Of a stretch of DNA of 64,000 bases, positions 7,271 through 15,446 are shown one piece after another. The DNA is taken from the NCBI RefSeq assembly GCF_030263935.1, contig NZ_CP127162.1:4875089-4939088 (forward strand). Direction: 5' to 3'. A program made the position numbers and the translations under genes. Position 1 is the first letter of the stretch. Every line of letters begins with the position of its first letter. The stretch comes from Paenibacillus polygoni (GTDB lineage Bacteria; Bacillota; Bacilli; Paenibacillales; Paenibacillaceae). The notes beneath the pieces were generated by a model. The model worked only from the letters and a program-made list of their open reading frames with translations. It did not search any database and was not told the DNA's origin.

Positions 7271-8344
7271 GACGGATTGTAATATGAAGTGCGACACCTA
7301 GTTCAAAATTAAAAATGGCCCATGGCCGGATTCGTGTAGAATGGAGTTACCACACAACACCTACAAGGAGAATCCGCCATGAGCTACACACATCTTAGCA
7401 TAATTGAACGCAGTAAACTAGAAGTATTACATCAACTGGGGCTGTCCGCCCGAGCCATTGCTCGCGAATTGGATCGTCATCATTCCACGATCAGCCGGGA
7501 ACTGAGGAAAAATCAAAGCCTAAATGGTTATCAAGCGGTAGCATCAGAGCATCGTTATAAGCATCTTCGCCAAGCTCAGAAACCTAGAGAAAAATGGACG
7601 GAGACACTCGGAAAAGAAATTGAACAGCGACTTCACGAAACCTGGTCTCCTGAGCAAATCTCTATGCGTTATAGACTGAAAGGAGAGCCCATGGTTTCGT
7701 TCAAAACGATCTATCGCTGGCTTTATCAAGGACGTATGATTCGTAACACCGTTCAGCAGTTAAGACACAAAGGAAAAAGACAAAAACCCCAAGAAAAACG
7801 AGGTCGCTTCCTCGTAGGCACTTCTATCAAACAACGGCCTAAAGAGATTCGTTCCCGTGAAACCTTTGGACACTGGGAACTGGACACGGTCGTCTCCAGC
7901 CGAGGAAAAAGTAAGGCTTGTGTCGCTACATGTATCGAGCGAAAAACAAGGCTATACACTGCTATTAAAATGCCAGATCGCACTTCATTATCAATGGAAA
8001 TTGCTATTGGTGTAGTTGCTGCACAGTACCCTGCCCAAACCTTCCAGACAGCTACCGTAGACCGTGGTAAAGAGTTCGCGTGCTTTCGTGAATTGGAAGA
8101 GTCACACGGTATGACGGTATATTTTGCAGATCCTTATTCCTCATGGCAACGAGGCTCCAATGAGAATGGAAACGGGCTCCTTCGAGAGTTCTTCCCAAAA
8201 GGAAAGGACTTTGCAAAGGTGACCGAGGAAGAATTAGAACACGCCCTCCAACTTATTAACAACAGACCAAGGAAATGTTTGGGATGGAAAACTGCTCACG
8301 AATCATTTGAAGAAGAAGTGTCGCACTTGGATTGACAATCCGTC
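7271..8344 (+). mobile_element. IS30-family insertion sequence (about 1.07 kb)
   Basis: Imperfect terminal inverted repeats bound the element. The left end reads GACGGATTGT, six variable bases, then AAGTGCGACAC. The right end, reversed, reads GACGGATTGT, six variable bases, then the same AAGTGCGACAC (21 of 27 identical). The sole gene fills the interior and its stop codon lies inside the right repeat. Both outer flanks show GTTT next to the element, a possible short target duplication. It looks complete and may be active. Confidence 0.85.
7379..8335 (+). CDS. IS30-family transposase
   Basis: 318 residues. The N-terminal helix-turn-helix region (SIIERSKLEVLHQLGLSARAIARELDRHHSTISREL) is typical of IS30 transposases, with a second DNA-binding segment near residues 80-120. 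The C-terminal integrase core has the DDE residues: D in GHWELDTV, D in TATVDRGKEFA, and E in SNENGNGLLREFFPK. An AAGGAG ribosome-binding site precedes the ATG. It cuts and joins the ends of its own element. The frame is intact. Confidence 0.95.
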   Translation: MSYTHLSIIERSKLEVLHQLGLSARAIARELDRHHSTISRELRKNQSLNGYQAVASEHRYKHLRQAQKPREKWTETLGKEIEQRLHETWSPEQISMRYRLKGEPMVSFKTIYRWLYQGRMIRNTVQQLRHKGKRQKPQEKRGRFLVGTSIKQRPKEIRSRETFGHWELDTVVSSRGKSKACVATCIERKTRLYTAIKMPDRTSLSMEIAIGVVAAQYPAQTFQTATVDRGKEFACFRELEESHGMTVYFADPYSSWQRGSNENGNGLLREFFPKGKDFAKVTEEELEHALQLINNRPRKCLGWKTAHESFEEEVSHLD

Positions 8345-8533
8345 GTTTATTTAGTTTTATCAAGATTTTATGTTATCAGTTTTCACAGAATACCCAAAAA
8401 TTTCACCAATCATGATAAGGTTCACCTTAACATTCTAATGACTAACTTTTAATATATTTTTTCCGTATCCACTATTACCTTAGATTGATCTGTATTACCA
8501 ATTTTATAATTTTCTTCTGTAACTACTATAGAA

Positions 8534-8563
8534 AAGAGCATCCTCCGGTCGGACGATGCTCTT
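8534..8563 (-). terminator. Terminator of the DUF262/ATPase operon
   Basis: AAGAGCATC pairs with GATGCTCTT (9 bp, 12-base loop) and on the minus strand is followed by TTTTCTATAG. It lies 25 bp after the last gene of the three-gene operon. The stretch 8345-8533 between it and IS30 holds nothing I recognise. Confidence 0.75.
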
Positions 8564-8587
8564 GGTTCTTCTTAGTCTGTAGACTAT

Positions 8588-9547
8588 CTACCCATATGTA
8601 ACACATGGCAAATGTTCACCAATACTGCAAATAATAATTTTTTCACGTTCATAATCTATATGGAAATATATTCTATTATTATAGGCAGCGCCTTTTATAT
8701 GATAACTGACGATTATAGTTTTACCAAATGGAGTTCTAAATGTATGCTGTTTTTCATATGTTCGGAGTGTTGATTCGCTTTCAGGTGATGTATTTGGAAG
8801 ATCACGATAATCAAAACCTTTCCAATCCCAACTTGAAAAATAATGTTCTAGAATTAATATTTTTTTTATTGACTCAACTAATAATATTCGTTCAACTTTT
8901 AAAATTTGCTTTTTCACATTATCACAAAAGACTAAAGTCGGAAATAAAATCTCTTTTTTTTCCCATAATTCAATGTTATGCCTTATATTTAGTGCATCCT
9001 GTCTGTTTAAATAATCAATAATGTCTCTAATCTCTACCTCTAATACATGCTCAGGTGTGGAGAGATGATATATAGTAGCATCTTCAGTAATATAGTTTGC
9101 ATCAATATCTAGAAAGCAATGCAGACCAACAATAGTAGATTCAGAAAATTTTTTCGATAGAAAGCTTAATGCAATATGTTGCTCTTTATAACATTTCAGC
9201 AACGATTGTGACTTGTCGCCATTATTTAATATAAAGTCTCCTTCTTGAATATCATTAGTACAAATCACTTCTGATTTGTTCAATATACTAAGAAATAATT
9301 GATACTCGCTTCTTAAATCTGGATTAGCTTTGATTTCATTCCGCCAATGATAAATATAATATCCTTTAGATAATTCAATATTATTAAAATCTATTTCCTC
9401 AGGTATTAATATACTACCCGATATCCCTTGATTTATAGCACTTTTAATTGTATTAATAAGTCCTCTCATTTTAATTATAGATTGATATTTATCTTTCGAT
9501 AGTTCTATTGAGGATAACTCATTTAGTAACATCCGCGCATTACCCAT
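8588..9547 (-). CDS. Unknown protein, third gene of the DUF262/ATPase operon
   Basis: 319 residues with no family I can name. No signal peptide or membrane segment is visible; it is A/T-rich and Ile/Glu/Lys-rich. The middle holds a block around FPTLVFC (202-208) followed by a helical stretch. The last 70 residues form a distinct module: SPESESTL (254-261), a conserved-looking aromatic-Arg-x-Pro turn, then a strand pattern SYHIKG...RIYFHID (292-298) and IGEHLP (309-314). This alternation of basic strands vaguely recalls small RelE-like ribonuclease folds, which is only an inference. Its ATG abuts the stop of the ATPase (TAAATG), so the two are translationally coupled and probably act together. 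Confidence 0.75.
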   Translation of the reverse strand: MGNARMLLNELSSIELSKDKYQSIIKMRGLINTIKSAINQGISGSILIPEEIDFNNIELSKGYYIYHWRNEIKANPDLRSEYQLFLSILNKSEVICTNDIQEGDFILNNGDKSQSLLKCYKEQHIALSFLSKKFSESTIVGLHCFLDIDANYITEDATIYHLSTPEHVLEVEIRDIIDYLNRQDALNIRHNIELWEKKEILFPTLVFCDNVKKQILKVERILLVESIKKILILEHYFSSWDWKGFDYRDLPNTSPESESTLRTYEKQHTFRTPFGKTIIVSYHIKGAAYNNRIYFHIDYEREKIIICSIGEHLPCVTYG

Positions 9548-10642
9548 TTAGAACAACTCCTCAATTGCCTTATCCCACTCGTCAAAAAAACCATCAGGCC
9601 AATATGTTAACCTTCCATCTCTCTTAATTTCGGGGGTATGAACAACATGGGTAATATCGTTTGATAAGACCCTCTCAAAAAACATGATATTAACATCATT
9701 GTTATTAATTTGTTCGTTTTTAATCGACAATCTAATTCCATTCAAGACATGATCACTATGCGTCTCAACAATAACTTGAATTCCACCCGCTGCAGCTAAT
9801 GAAATCAATTCGCCCATTTTCCTTTGTCCTGCTGGGTGTAAGTGAGCTTCTGGATTTTCTATGATTACAATGTCATTTTTCCTGGCCTTTAGTAAAGAAA
9901 GTATAACAGGTAACACATATGTTATTCCAAACCCTACATTAGCTGGCCTATAAAAATTGCTAACCTCGGTTTCATTTATTCTAAAACGATATTTCAATGA
10001 AACCAGTTCTGTGTTTAGATGCTTATCTACATCAAGTTGTGTGTTAGGTACAATTAAATTGAACCACCCATGTAGCTGATTCTTCAGATATTTTTCCGGT
10101 ATATGGTTTAATATAAGCTCTTCATTTTGAACTTCATCTAGTGAAAATTCCGATAAATATTGAATTGAATATTCCCCACCGTTACCAAGTTGTCTCCTAT
10201 GAATAACATTATAATCAGATTCTGGATACACACTTTTGGGAGCTATTCTAAGTGCACTAATATATTGGATATTATCGATTATTTTAGTAAAACTACCAAG
10301 ATCACCATTTATTTCTTTTATTGGCAAGAAACTTTTATCCAAATGATAGCTATAATTAAAGGTTATATCTTTATCGTCATATCTATAACCTAATTTTATA
10401 TTTTTTTCATCTCCGAACTCACAAAGAAGGTCCTTACCGGTACCTAATTCAACCATATCTCCATTTAAAACAAGTCCTTCTGTCAGCATCTTCTGGTGTG
10501 CTGCTTGGATAGGAAGTAGTAAAGATTGTATAAAAGTAGACTTTCCTGTCCCATTGAGACCTGATAATACATTTAGACTCTTTAATTTGAAGGACTGATC
10601 TTTAAAACATTTAAAATTCTTTAGTTCAACTCTCTCTATCAT
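9548..10642 (-). CDS. ABC-type AAA ATPase with DUF3696 C-terminus
   Basis: 364 residues. Walker A is GLNGTGKST (28-36), an ABC-like signature lies around NVGFGITYVLP (235-245), Walker B with its catalytic Glu is DIVIIENPEAHLHP (257-270), and a switch-type ETHSDH occupies 293-298. The tail (337-364) contains GRLTYWPDGFFDEWDKAIEELF-like residues typical of DUF3696. The core resembles OLD/RecF-like ATPases but has no TOPRIM nuclease domain, so any nuclease activity would have to come from a partner. The start overlaps the end of the DUF262 gene by 17 bp and the stop touches the next start, indicating one tightly coupled operon. Confidence 0.88.
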   Translation of the reverse strand: MIERVELKNFKCFKDQSFKLKSLNVLSGLNGTGKSTFIQSLLLPIQAAHQKMLTEGLVLNGDMVELGTGKDLLCEFGDEKNIKLGYRYDDKDITFNYSYHLDKSFLPIKEINGDLGSFTKIIDNIQYISALRIAPKSVYPESDYNVIHRRQLGNGGEYSIQYLSEFSLDEVQNEELILNHIPEKYLKNQLHGWFNLIVPNTQLDVDKHLNTELVSLKYRFRINETEVSNFYRPANVGFGITYVLPVILSLLKARKNDIVIIENPEAHLHPAGQRKMGELISLAAAGGIQVIVETHSDHVLNGIRLSIKNEQINNNDVNIMFFERVLSNDITHVVHTPEIKRDGRLTYWPDGFFDEWDKAIEELF

Positions 10643-11918
10643 TAATTACTTCCTCCAATATATACCTTATCGTTCTGAATCTTCCTCTAACATATCCTTC
10701 AAAACTTCCATTCAATGAGTCCTCAAAGGATGAGCTAGTACTCAGTTTAGTCATAAATGCATTATCAATCTTGCTTCCTCTATCAATTGCCATTTTAATT
10801 TGTTGATCAGTTAGTTTTGCTAGTTCAACAGACCACGACTCAAATAGTGCTTTATTAATTGGATTTCTTCTCGACTTGTCAAATTGTTTCCTAAATGCAA
10901 ACATTCCAAATATCTTAAATGCCAGCTCCATAGATTTCTTGAATTTAAGCTCTAAATCGATCAATTCATGTGAAGTAAGCTTGTTAAGACGTTTCATACC
11001 TTCAATTAGAAAGTCATCAATACTTCCTTTATACTGCTCCTCGCCTAATAGATAAAAGGAACAAAACCTTAAGACAAATTCCCTATCTAACATACGATCG
11101 GTTTTGATACTGCCATATGTAGCATGTTTAAATTCTTCACTTTCTGCTAATTTCTTTAAAAAAGATGTTGCTTGTCCTTGGTAAAGTGCATGCCTTATTT
11201 CTTGCGGCTCTAACTTTAATCCCCCTGTATTTATCCGCTTAAATATATTAAATTTCAGATTTTCTGGTGTTCCTGGACTAATGACATAAGCAATAATTTG
11301 AGTTTCTTCAATTCGTCGTGTATGTGTTCTTGTTAAATCATCAAATCCAAATCCATCTAAATCTCTAAGAAATTCTAGATTCGTGAGACGCATAGATTTA
11401 TCTACGAAAAATTCCTTGATAACAGACAATCTTTGAAGACCGTCAATTATAAGCCAATTTGAATTATTAGAACCATCAAAATAAAAAGCAGGTAAAGGAA
11501 CTCTCAATAGTAACGACTCAATTAGTCGACTCTTTTGTTCCGAATTCCAAAGTCCTGATTTTCGTTGAAAATCAGGAAAAAGGTCAATTTCATCATTTTC
11601 CAACCGTTTTATTAATAAATCAAAAGTTAGAGTATTCATTGCTATATCTACTTTCGATGGATCAAAGGGTGTCATAGAATTGTTTGAATCATCATTTTCC
11701 TCTTCTACATCCTCCATTTGCACTTGTAGCCCTGCAGCTTCAATGTAATTTACCACATCAGTAATCGATATTAAATTCTCATGCATATTTTTTTCATTAG
11801 CATAAAATATATCCGCAATAATAGAAAAACTAATTCCTGTGGGTTTACTTTTCTTACGCTGTATTGAACTTACTATTTTATCCAAGTCGTCTTTTAATCT
11901 TTTATTTGTTTCGATCAT
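10626..11918 (-). CDS. DUF262 (ParB/Srx-like fold) protein
   Basis: 430 residues. The DUF262 core starts near residue 95 and shows PDFQR (115-119), LIESLLLRVPLPAFYF, DGLQR (159-163), FKRINTGG (226-233) and the downstream QEIR, the conserved set of the family. DUF262 proteins include GmrS-type NTPase/nuclease subunits and many defence proteins. The first 95 residues are a separate small helical domain ending in an acidic stretch (QVQMEDVEEENDD), resembling region 1.1 of sigma-70 factors by eye. The C-terminal 150 residues are helical. It is the first gene of a three-gene operon; the SD GGGGGT lies 9 bp before the ATG. Confidence 0.88.
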   Translation of the reverse strand: MIETNKRLKDDLDKIVSSIQRKKSKPTGISFSIIADIFYANEKNMHENLISITDVVNYIEAAGLQVQMEDVEEENDDSNNSMTPFDPSKVDIAMNTLTFDLLIKRLENDEIDLFPDFQRKSGLWNSEQKSRLIESLLLRVPLPAFYFDGSNNSNWLIIDGLQRLSVIKEFFVDKSMRLTNLEFLRDLDGFGFDDLTRTHTRRIEETQIIAYVISPGTPENLKFNIFKRINTGGLKLEPQEIRHALYQGQATSFLKKLAESEEFKHATYGSIKTDRMLDREFVLRFCSFYLLGEEQYKGSIDDFLIEGMKRLNKLTSHELIDLELKFKKSMELAFKIFGMFAFRKQFDKSRRNPINKALFESWSVELAKLTDQQIKMAIDRGSKIDNAFMTKLSTSSSFEDSLNGSFEGYVRGRFRTIRYILEEVINDRES

Positions 11919-11996
11919 AAAATAATACCCCCATAAATATATTCTTATTGTATATCTTCTATATATTAGGTGAAAATGAAGTTAGGAGGGGAGTTT

Positions 11997-12173
11997 ATGG
12001 ACAAATATATCATCGAAATCTCAATGAGCCCTGATGAAGTTCACATACTTAATCCATATTTTTGGTGTGTTTTAAAACTTCATGAAACAACTTGGGTGAA
12101 TGATGGCTTCGGATGGAGTATTAGCCCAGAAGATGCATGGACTGAAGCAAATAAATACTACCAAAACAAATGA
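11997..12173 (+). CDS. Small hypothetical protein (58 aa), divergent from the DUF262 operon
   Basis: The ATG at 11997 follows an excellent Shine-Dalgarno AGGAGGGGAG. An upstream in-frame ATG at 11970 lacks one. The protein is short and aromatic-rich, with NPYFWCVLKLHE, WVNDGFGWSISPEDAW and a C-terminal helix ending YYQNK. The pattern of Trp-Gly-Trp followed by SPEDAWxEA is familiar from small uncharacterised Firmicute and phage proteins, but I know no function. It is transcribed away from the DUF262 operon and could belong to the same accessory cassette. Confidence 0.65.
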   Translation: MDKYIIEISMSPDEVHILNPYFWCVLKLHETTWVNDGFGWSISPEDAWTEANKYYQNK

Positions 12174-12387
12174 AAATAATGGTATTTATGATTATATATT
12201 AACTCACAAAATATGTGAATTCAAGGCATTAATATTATTCTAAATCACGTCTTATACAGCAATCGTTCACATCTAAGTTTAAAATAAAAAGAACTTCGGT
12301 GCTCTCCATTCTAAGTTAGCTTCATTCCAGAATGTTATCTAAAGAAACCGAATTTCAGCTGTTTTGCTCCACAAGAACATTTTCGCT

Positions 12388-12405
12388 CTACTTATGATAC
12401 GGTTC
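12388..12405 (-). other. rlmH 3'-end sequence resembling an SCC-type attachment core
   Basis: The last codons of rlmH read GAACCGTATCATAAGTAG. Staphylococcal SCC elements integrate at the equivalent GA(A/G)GC(x)TATCATAA sequence at the 3' end of rlmH. The accessory operon and IS30 lie directly downstream. No ccr recombinase and no second copy of the core were found in the window, so this is only positional similarity. Confidence 0.25.
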
Positions 12406-12867
12406 CCCACGGTTAATCTTCACCGCACGGTAAATCTGCTCCACAAGCACAAGGCGCATGAGCTGATGCGGTAGAGTCATTCGTCCGAAGCTCAAACGCT
12501 GCTGTGCACGTCGAAGCACCGCATTCGAGAGTCCATTGCTGCCGCCAATTACAAAGACGATATGGCTTGTCCCATAAGTAGCAAGCTTATCGATCTCGGC
12601 AGCTAAATCTTCCGAACTCCACAGCTGACCATCCAGTGCTAATGCAATCACATGGGCATCGCCCTTGATATGACCAAGGATCTTCTCCCCCTCACGGTCC
12701 TTCACATTCTGAATCTCCGCATCACTCATGTTCTCAGGAGCTTTTTCGTCCGGTACTTCAATCACCTGAAACTTGATATAAGGTGCGAGGCGTTTTGCAT
12801 ACTCCTGAATGCCCTGTACTAAATATTTCTCTTTTAATTTTCCTACACTAATAATTTGAATAAACAT
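12388..12867 (-). CDS. rlmH: 23S rRNA pseudouridine-1915 N3-methyltransferase RlmH
   Basis: A 159-residue SPOUT methyltransferase. The C-terminal trefoil-knot motifs are [40 protein letters not shown] and the terminal NRGEPYHK. It uses SAM to methylate pseudouridine 1915 in helix 69 of 23S rRNA and acts on the 70S ribosome as a dimer. An AGGAGGTAAG ribosome-binding site precedes the ATG. In Bacillales it commonly follows the htrA/CxxH genes as here, and its 3' side is often a variable region. Confidence 0.97.
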   Translation of the reverse strand: MFIQIISVGKLKEKYLVQGIQEYAKRLAPYIKFQVIEVPDEKAPENMSDAEIQNVKDREGEKILGHIKGDAHVIALALDGQLWSSEDLAAEIDKLATYGTSHIVFVIGGSNGLSNAVLRRAQQRLSFGRMTLPHQLMRLVLVEQIYRAVKINRGEPYHK

Positions 12868-12985
12868 CCTTATGCTTACCTCCTATATAAAACGGCTTTT
12901 ACCGCTATGTACTGACCCTGCTGCTTTCCTCTTTATGCTCCGCTCATCTTCTTAATCCACTTACCATCTACGTTATATATACAAG

Positions 12986-13012
12986 CAAAAAGAGCGCAAA
13001 CTTCACGCTCTC
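12986..13012 (-). terminator. Terminator between the CxxH/CxxC gene and rlmH
   Basis: On the minus strand AGAGCG/CGCTCT (6 bp, outer GGGG-rich side) is followed by TTTTTG. It follows the small CxxH/CxxC gene by about 45 bp and precedes rlmH, so rlmH probably has its own promoter. Confidence 0.65.
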
Positions 13013-13056
13013 CCCATGTTAACTATTCGACTATATCCGTGCGAAGCATGAACCTC

Positions 13057-13224
13057 TTAGACCACTAGGAACTCCGCGTTGTTATCACATTCTGAGCACT
13101 TTACCGGCGGGTCCCAGTCGGAGAATTCGGTTTCTTTCAAATCTACAATATCGGGTGCATCCTCGAATTCATCAACAAACTGGTCAATGGCATGCTCCAC
13201 ATGATCTTTACATACGGTGTACAT
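13057..13224 (-). CDS. CxxH/CxxC protein (BA_5709-type small protein)
   Basis: A 55-residue protein. It has an N-terminal VCKDHVEHAID block carrying C-x-x-H and a C-terminal KCSECDNNAEF block carrying C-x-x-C, separated by a short acidic helix. Together these could bind one metal ion, probably zinc. This matches a small uncharacterised family that sits between htrA and rlmH in Bacillales. The start codon is preceded by AAAGGA with a spacer of about 12 bp. The function is unknown. Confidence 0.85.
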   Translation of the reverse strand: MYTVCKDHVEHAIDQFVDEFEDAPDIVDLKETEFSDWDPPVKCSECDNNAEFLVV

Positions 13225-13474
13225 TCACTCAAGCATCCTTTCTGTCTTTACCCTTCTTACGGCTGTGTCCTTATGCTTCAAGGCAAACGCCCTCACATAT
13301 GGACATGCTCCTTCTCTTGTTCTACCACACCTGCGCTTGAAAAGAAACCCTTTATCCTTTTTCTCTCCTAACAATGGGGTAGAACAAGACTTTTCCACGT
13401 GACTTTTTCTGCTGCCTATGTGTAGGCTTCCCAGATTGAGTAACCTGCCATGCATGCTCAGAAAATAAAGAGCA

Positions 13475-13516
13475 AAAAATAAAAACGGCTTCCACCTGCC
13501 CGGGGAAAACCGTTTT
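13475..13516 (-). terminator. Terminator of htrA / the wal operon
   Basis: On the minus strand AAAACGG/CCGTTTT forms a stem with a partly structured loop, followed by TTTTATTTTTTG. It lies 11 bp past the htrA stop codon. The 13225-13474 stretch between it and the small gene has open frames but no codon pattern or RBS to support a gene. Confidence 0.7.
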
Positions 13517-13526
13517 CGCTCTAGTG

Positions 13527-14774
13527 CTATTCATTAGGTTTATCTGTAAGCTTAGCGGAAACTTCCGTCAGCTCCCCATCACGATAAAACTTTATTTTGA
13601 GTTCCTCGCCAATTTTCTTCTTCTCATACAGGTGCTTACGCAGATCGAGTGTTGATTTAATCTTCTTTCCATCAAACTCCACAATGACGTCATTCATCTT
13701 AAGCCCTGCTTCGTCTGCTGGACCGGATGATTCAAGCACGATCACGCCTTCTTCAACGGAATCAGGCAGCTTCATCTCTTCCCGCTGTTCTTTATCAAGC
13801 GGAGCGTAAGGACTGGTTAAATCTACGGTGTATACACCAAGATAAGGACGAGATACTTTTCCATCCCCCATCAGATCATCGACAATCGTCATCACATCAT
13901 GCGTTGGAATTGCGAACCCTAGCCCTTCCACGCCCGTATCTGCAATCTTCATCGTGTTGATCCCAACCAAATTGCCCTCTAAATCAACCAAGGCACCGCC
14001 GCTGTTTCCTTCATTAATGGCAGCATCCGTCTGAATAACCGACTGTTCCCAGTCATATATTCCATCCTGATTAATCGAGACCGGAATCTGACGATCAATA
14101 TAGCTTACAATCCCTCTTGTCATCGTTCCGCCAAGTCCTAATGGGTTTCCGATAGCAAGTACGGTCTGACCTCGGCGCAGTTTGGTAGAATCTCCGAGCT
14201 CCACTGCTGTATTAATCCCGCTGCTATCAATGGACAGCACAGCAATATCACTGATTCGGTCTTTACCAATCAGTTCTGCCTCTTTGGATACCCCGTCTAC
14301 GGTTACAGCTTCTAGGTTCTCCCCACGATCGACAACATGATGATTAGTCATGATATATGCTTTCTTACCTTCAATTTTAAAAATAACGCCCGACCCTAAA
14401 GCTGAATCCGAAATTTTAGAACCTTCAACGTCTTTATGGCTCACAATACTTACTACAGCTGGACGCACCTTATCTCCCGCTTGCATGATTTGCGTCTCGT
14501 AAGAGTCAGTCCCTCCGCTCGCATAGGAACTTTGTCCGGCAAAAGCCATTTGTGTATTCCCTGGATATACAATCCACGCAAATAAAGACACAGATACAAT
14601 GGCACTAATCACCGAGCTGATTACAGCAACCTGAATCGTTGAAAAAGTGGAAGATTCCGTATTCTTTACTGTTTTCGGCCACCATCTTTTGCGGCTGACT
14701 CTAATTCGATTTGGAAGATTTCCGGTCCGTTTTGATACTTTGGTGGAATAAAACTCGTCGTCAAACAATCCCAT
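13527..14774 (-). CDS. htrA: HtrA-like membrane-anchored serine protease with PDZ domain
   Basis: 415 residues. A cytoplasmic basic N-terminus is followed by one membrane segment (about 46-70). The trypsin-like domain has catalytic His146 in TNHHVVD, Asp176 in SDIAVL and Ser258 in NEGNSGGAL. One PDZ domain spans about 320-410. It acts outside the membrane in quality control of secreted proteins. Its position downstream of walJ matches yycK/htrC in B. subtilis. The downstream terminator closes the block, but a plus-strand small gene lies between walJ and htrA, so htrA has its own promoter region. Confidence 0.93.
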   Translation of the reverse strand: MGLFDDEFYSTKVSKRTGNLPNRIRVSRKRWWPKTVKNTESSTFSTIQVAVISSVISAIVSVSLFAWIVYPGNTQMAFAGQSSYASGGTDSYETQIMQAGDKVRPAVVSIVSHKDVEGSKISDSALGSGVIFKIEGKKAYIMTNHHVVDRGENLEAVTVDGVSKEAELIGKDRISDIAVLSIDSSGINTAVELGDSTKLRRGQTVLAIGNPLGLGGTMTRGIVSYIDRQIPVSINQDGIYDWEQSVIQTDAAINEGNSGGALVDLEGNLVGINTMKIADTGVEGLGFAIPTHDVMTIVDDLMGDGKVSRPYLGVYTVDLTSPYAPLDKEQREEMKLPDSVEEGVIVLESSGPADEAGLKMNDVIVEFDGKKIKSTLDLRKHLYEKKKIGEELKIKFYRDGELTEVSAKLTDKPNE

Positions 14775-15239
14775 TGGATTCTCTCCCCTCGTATCACTTG
14801 CATCAAGACCGTTTACTGCCTTAATACGTGCTTATTTCTCAGTTCACATGAATAATGATTTATAAATTGCTACAAGTTTCATATCTTCTCTACTATAGTT
14901 AACCCATTTAAAACGGAAAAGTTTCGAAAAAAAGGGGAAGTAATCATTCTCTATAACATATATCACCATCATTTTACCGCTTTAAGCGCGGCAACGTAAA
15001 TGGATTATAAACCTCATTTTTTGTCCGAGTAACCGAAAAAACAAGGTCTTTATTCCCAATTTTATACCAAGCTAAAATCCTAAAAAAGCTTCCTTAGCAT
15101 AGCATGACCCTTCCTTCTCTAGAAACAGGAAAAAACAGGAATGTTTTTGCCCCTGTCTGACTACAATACAATTAAGAGCTTACTAGAGTCACTGAAAGTT
15201 TCATATAAGGGAAAGCCCAAATCAGAAGGAGGAATCATA
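14775..15239. other. Gene-free stretch between htrA and the small plus-strand gene
   Basis: A 465-bp region, A/T-rich in part, which should hold the divergent promoters of htrA (minus) and of the 68-residue gene (plus). I see no RNA gene or repeat. Several T/A-rich stretches (about 14880-15060) could be promoter elements, but none matches consensus well enough to list. Confidence 0.4.
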
Positions 15240-15446
15240 ATGAATCGTGTATACACAGCTATGGAAGAGGTAGGTCTTGCCGCCAAGTTAGCAGATCTCA
15301 AAGAAGAACATTACCGCAACACGCTTGCGTTAAGCACCATCATTGAATTGCTCATCGAAAAAAACATCCTTACCCGGGAAGAGGTAGAAAAAAAAGCTGC
15401 CGACCTCGACAGCTTTATGGAGAACTCACCTTATCCCACGGTGTAG
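15240..15446 (+). CDS. Small hypothetical helical protein (68 aa)
   Basis: The ATG at 15240 is preceded by AGAAGGAGGAATCATA, a near-perfect Shine-Dalgarno; the frame also extends upstream but without an RBS. The product is predicted to be mainly helical and amphipathic, with LAALSTIIELLIEKN-like residues followed by LTREEVEKKAADLDSF, a pattern seen in small bacterial helical proteins of unknown role. It runs opposite to the wal operon, and its last 32 bp overlap the 3' end of walJ on the other strand, an antisense arrangement. The function is unknown. Confidence 0.8.
   Translation: MNRVYTAMEEVGLAAKLADLKEEHYRNTLALSTIIELLIEKNILTREEVEKKAADLDSFMENSPYPTV

Noticed and set aside
7271..12405. Prophage or full SCC element
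   Set aside because: No integrase, ccr recombinase, structural phage genes, or paired att sites; only an IS and a three-gene operon.
13225..13455. Minus-strand frame of 76 residues between the CxxH gene and htrA
   Set aside because: No SD and unlikely sequence; overlapped by several other frames, so probably chance.
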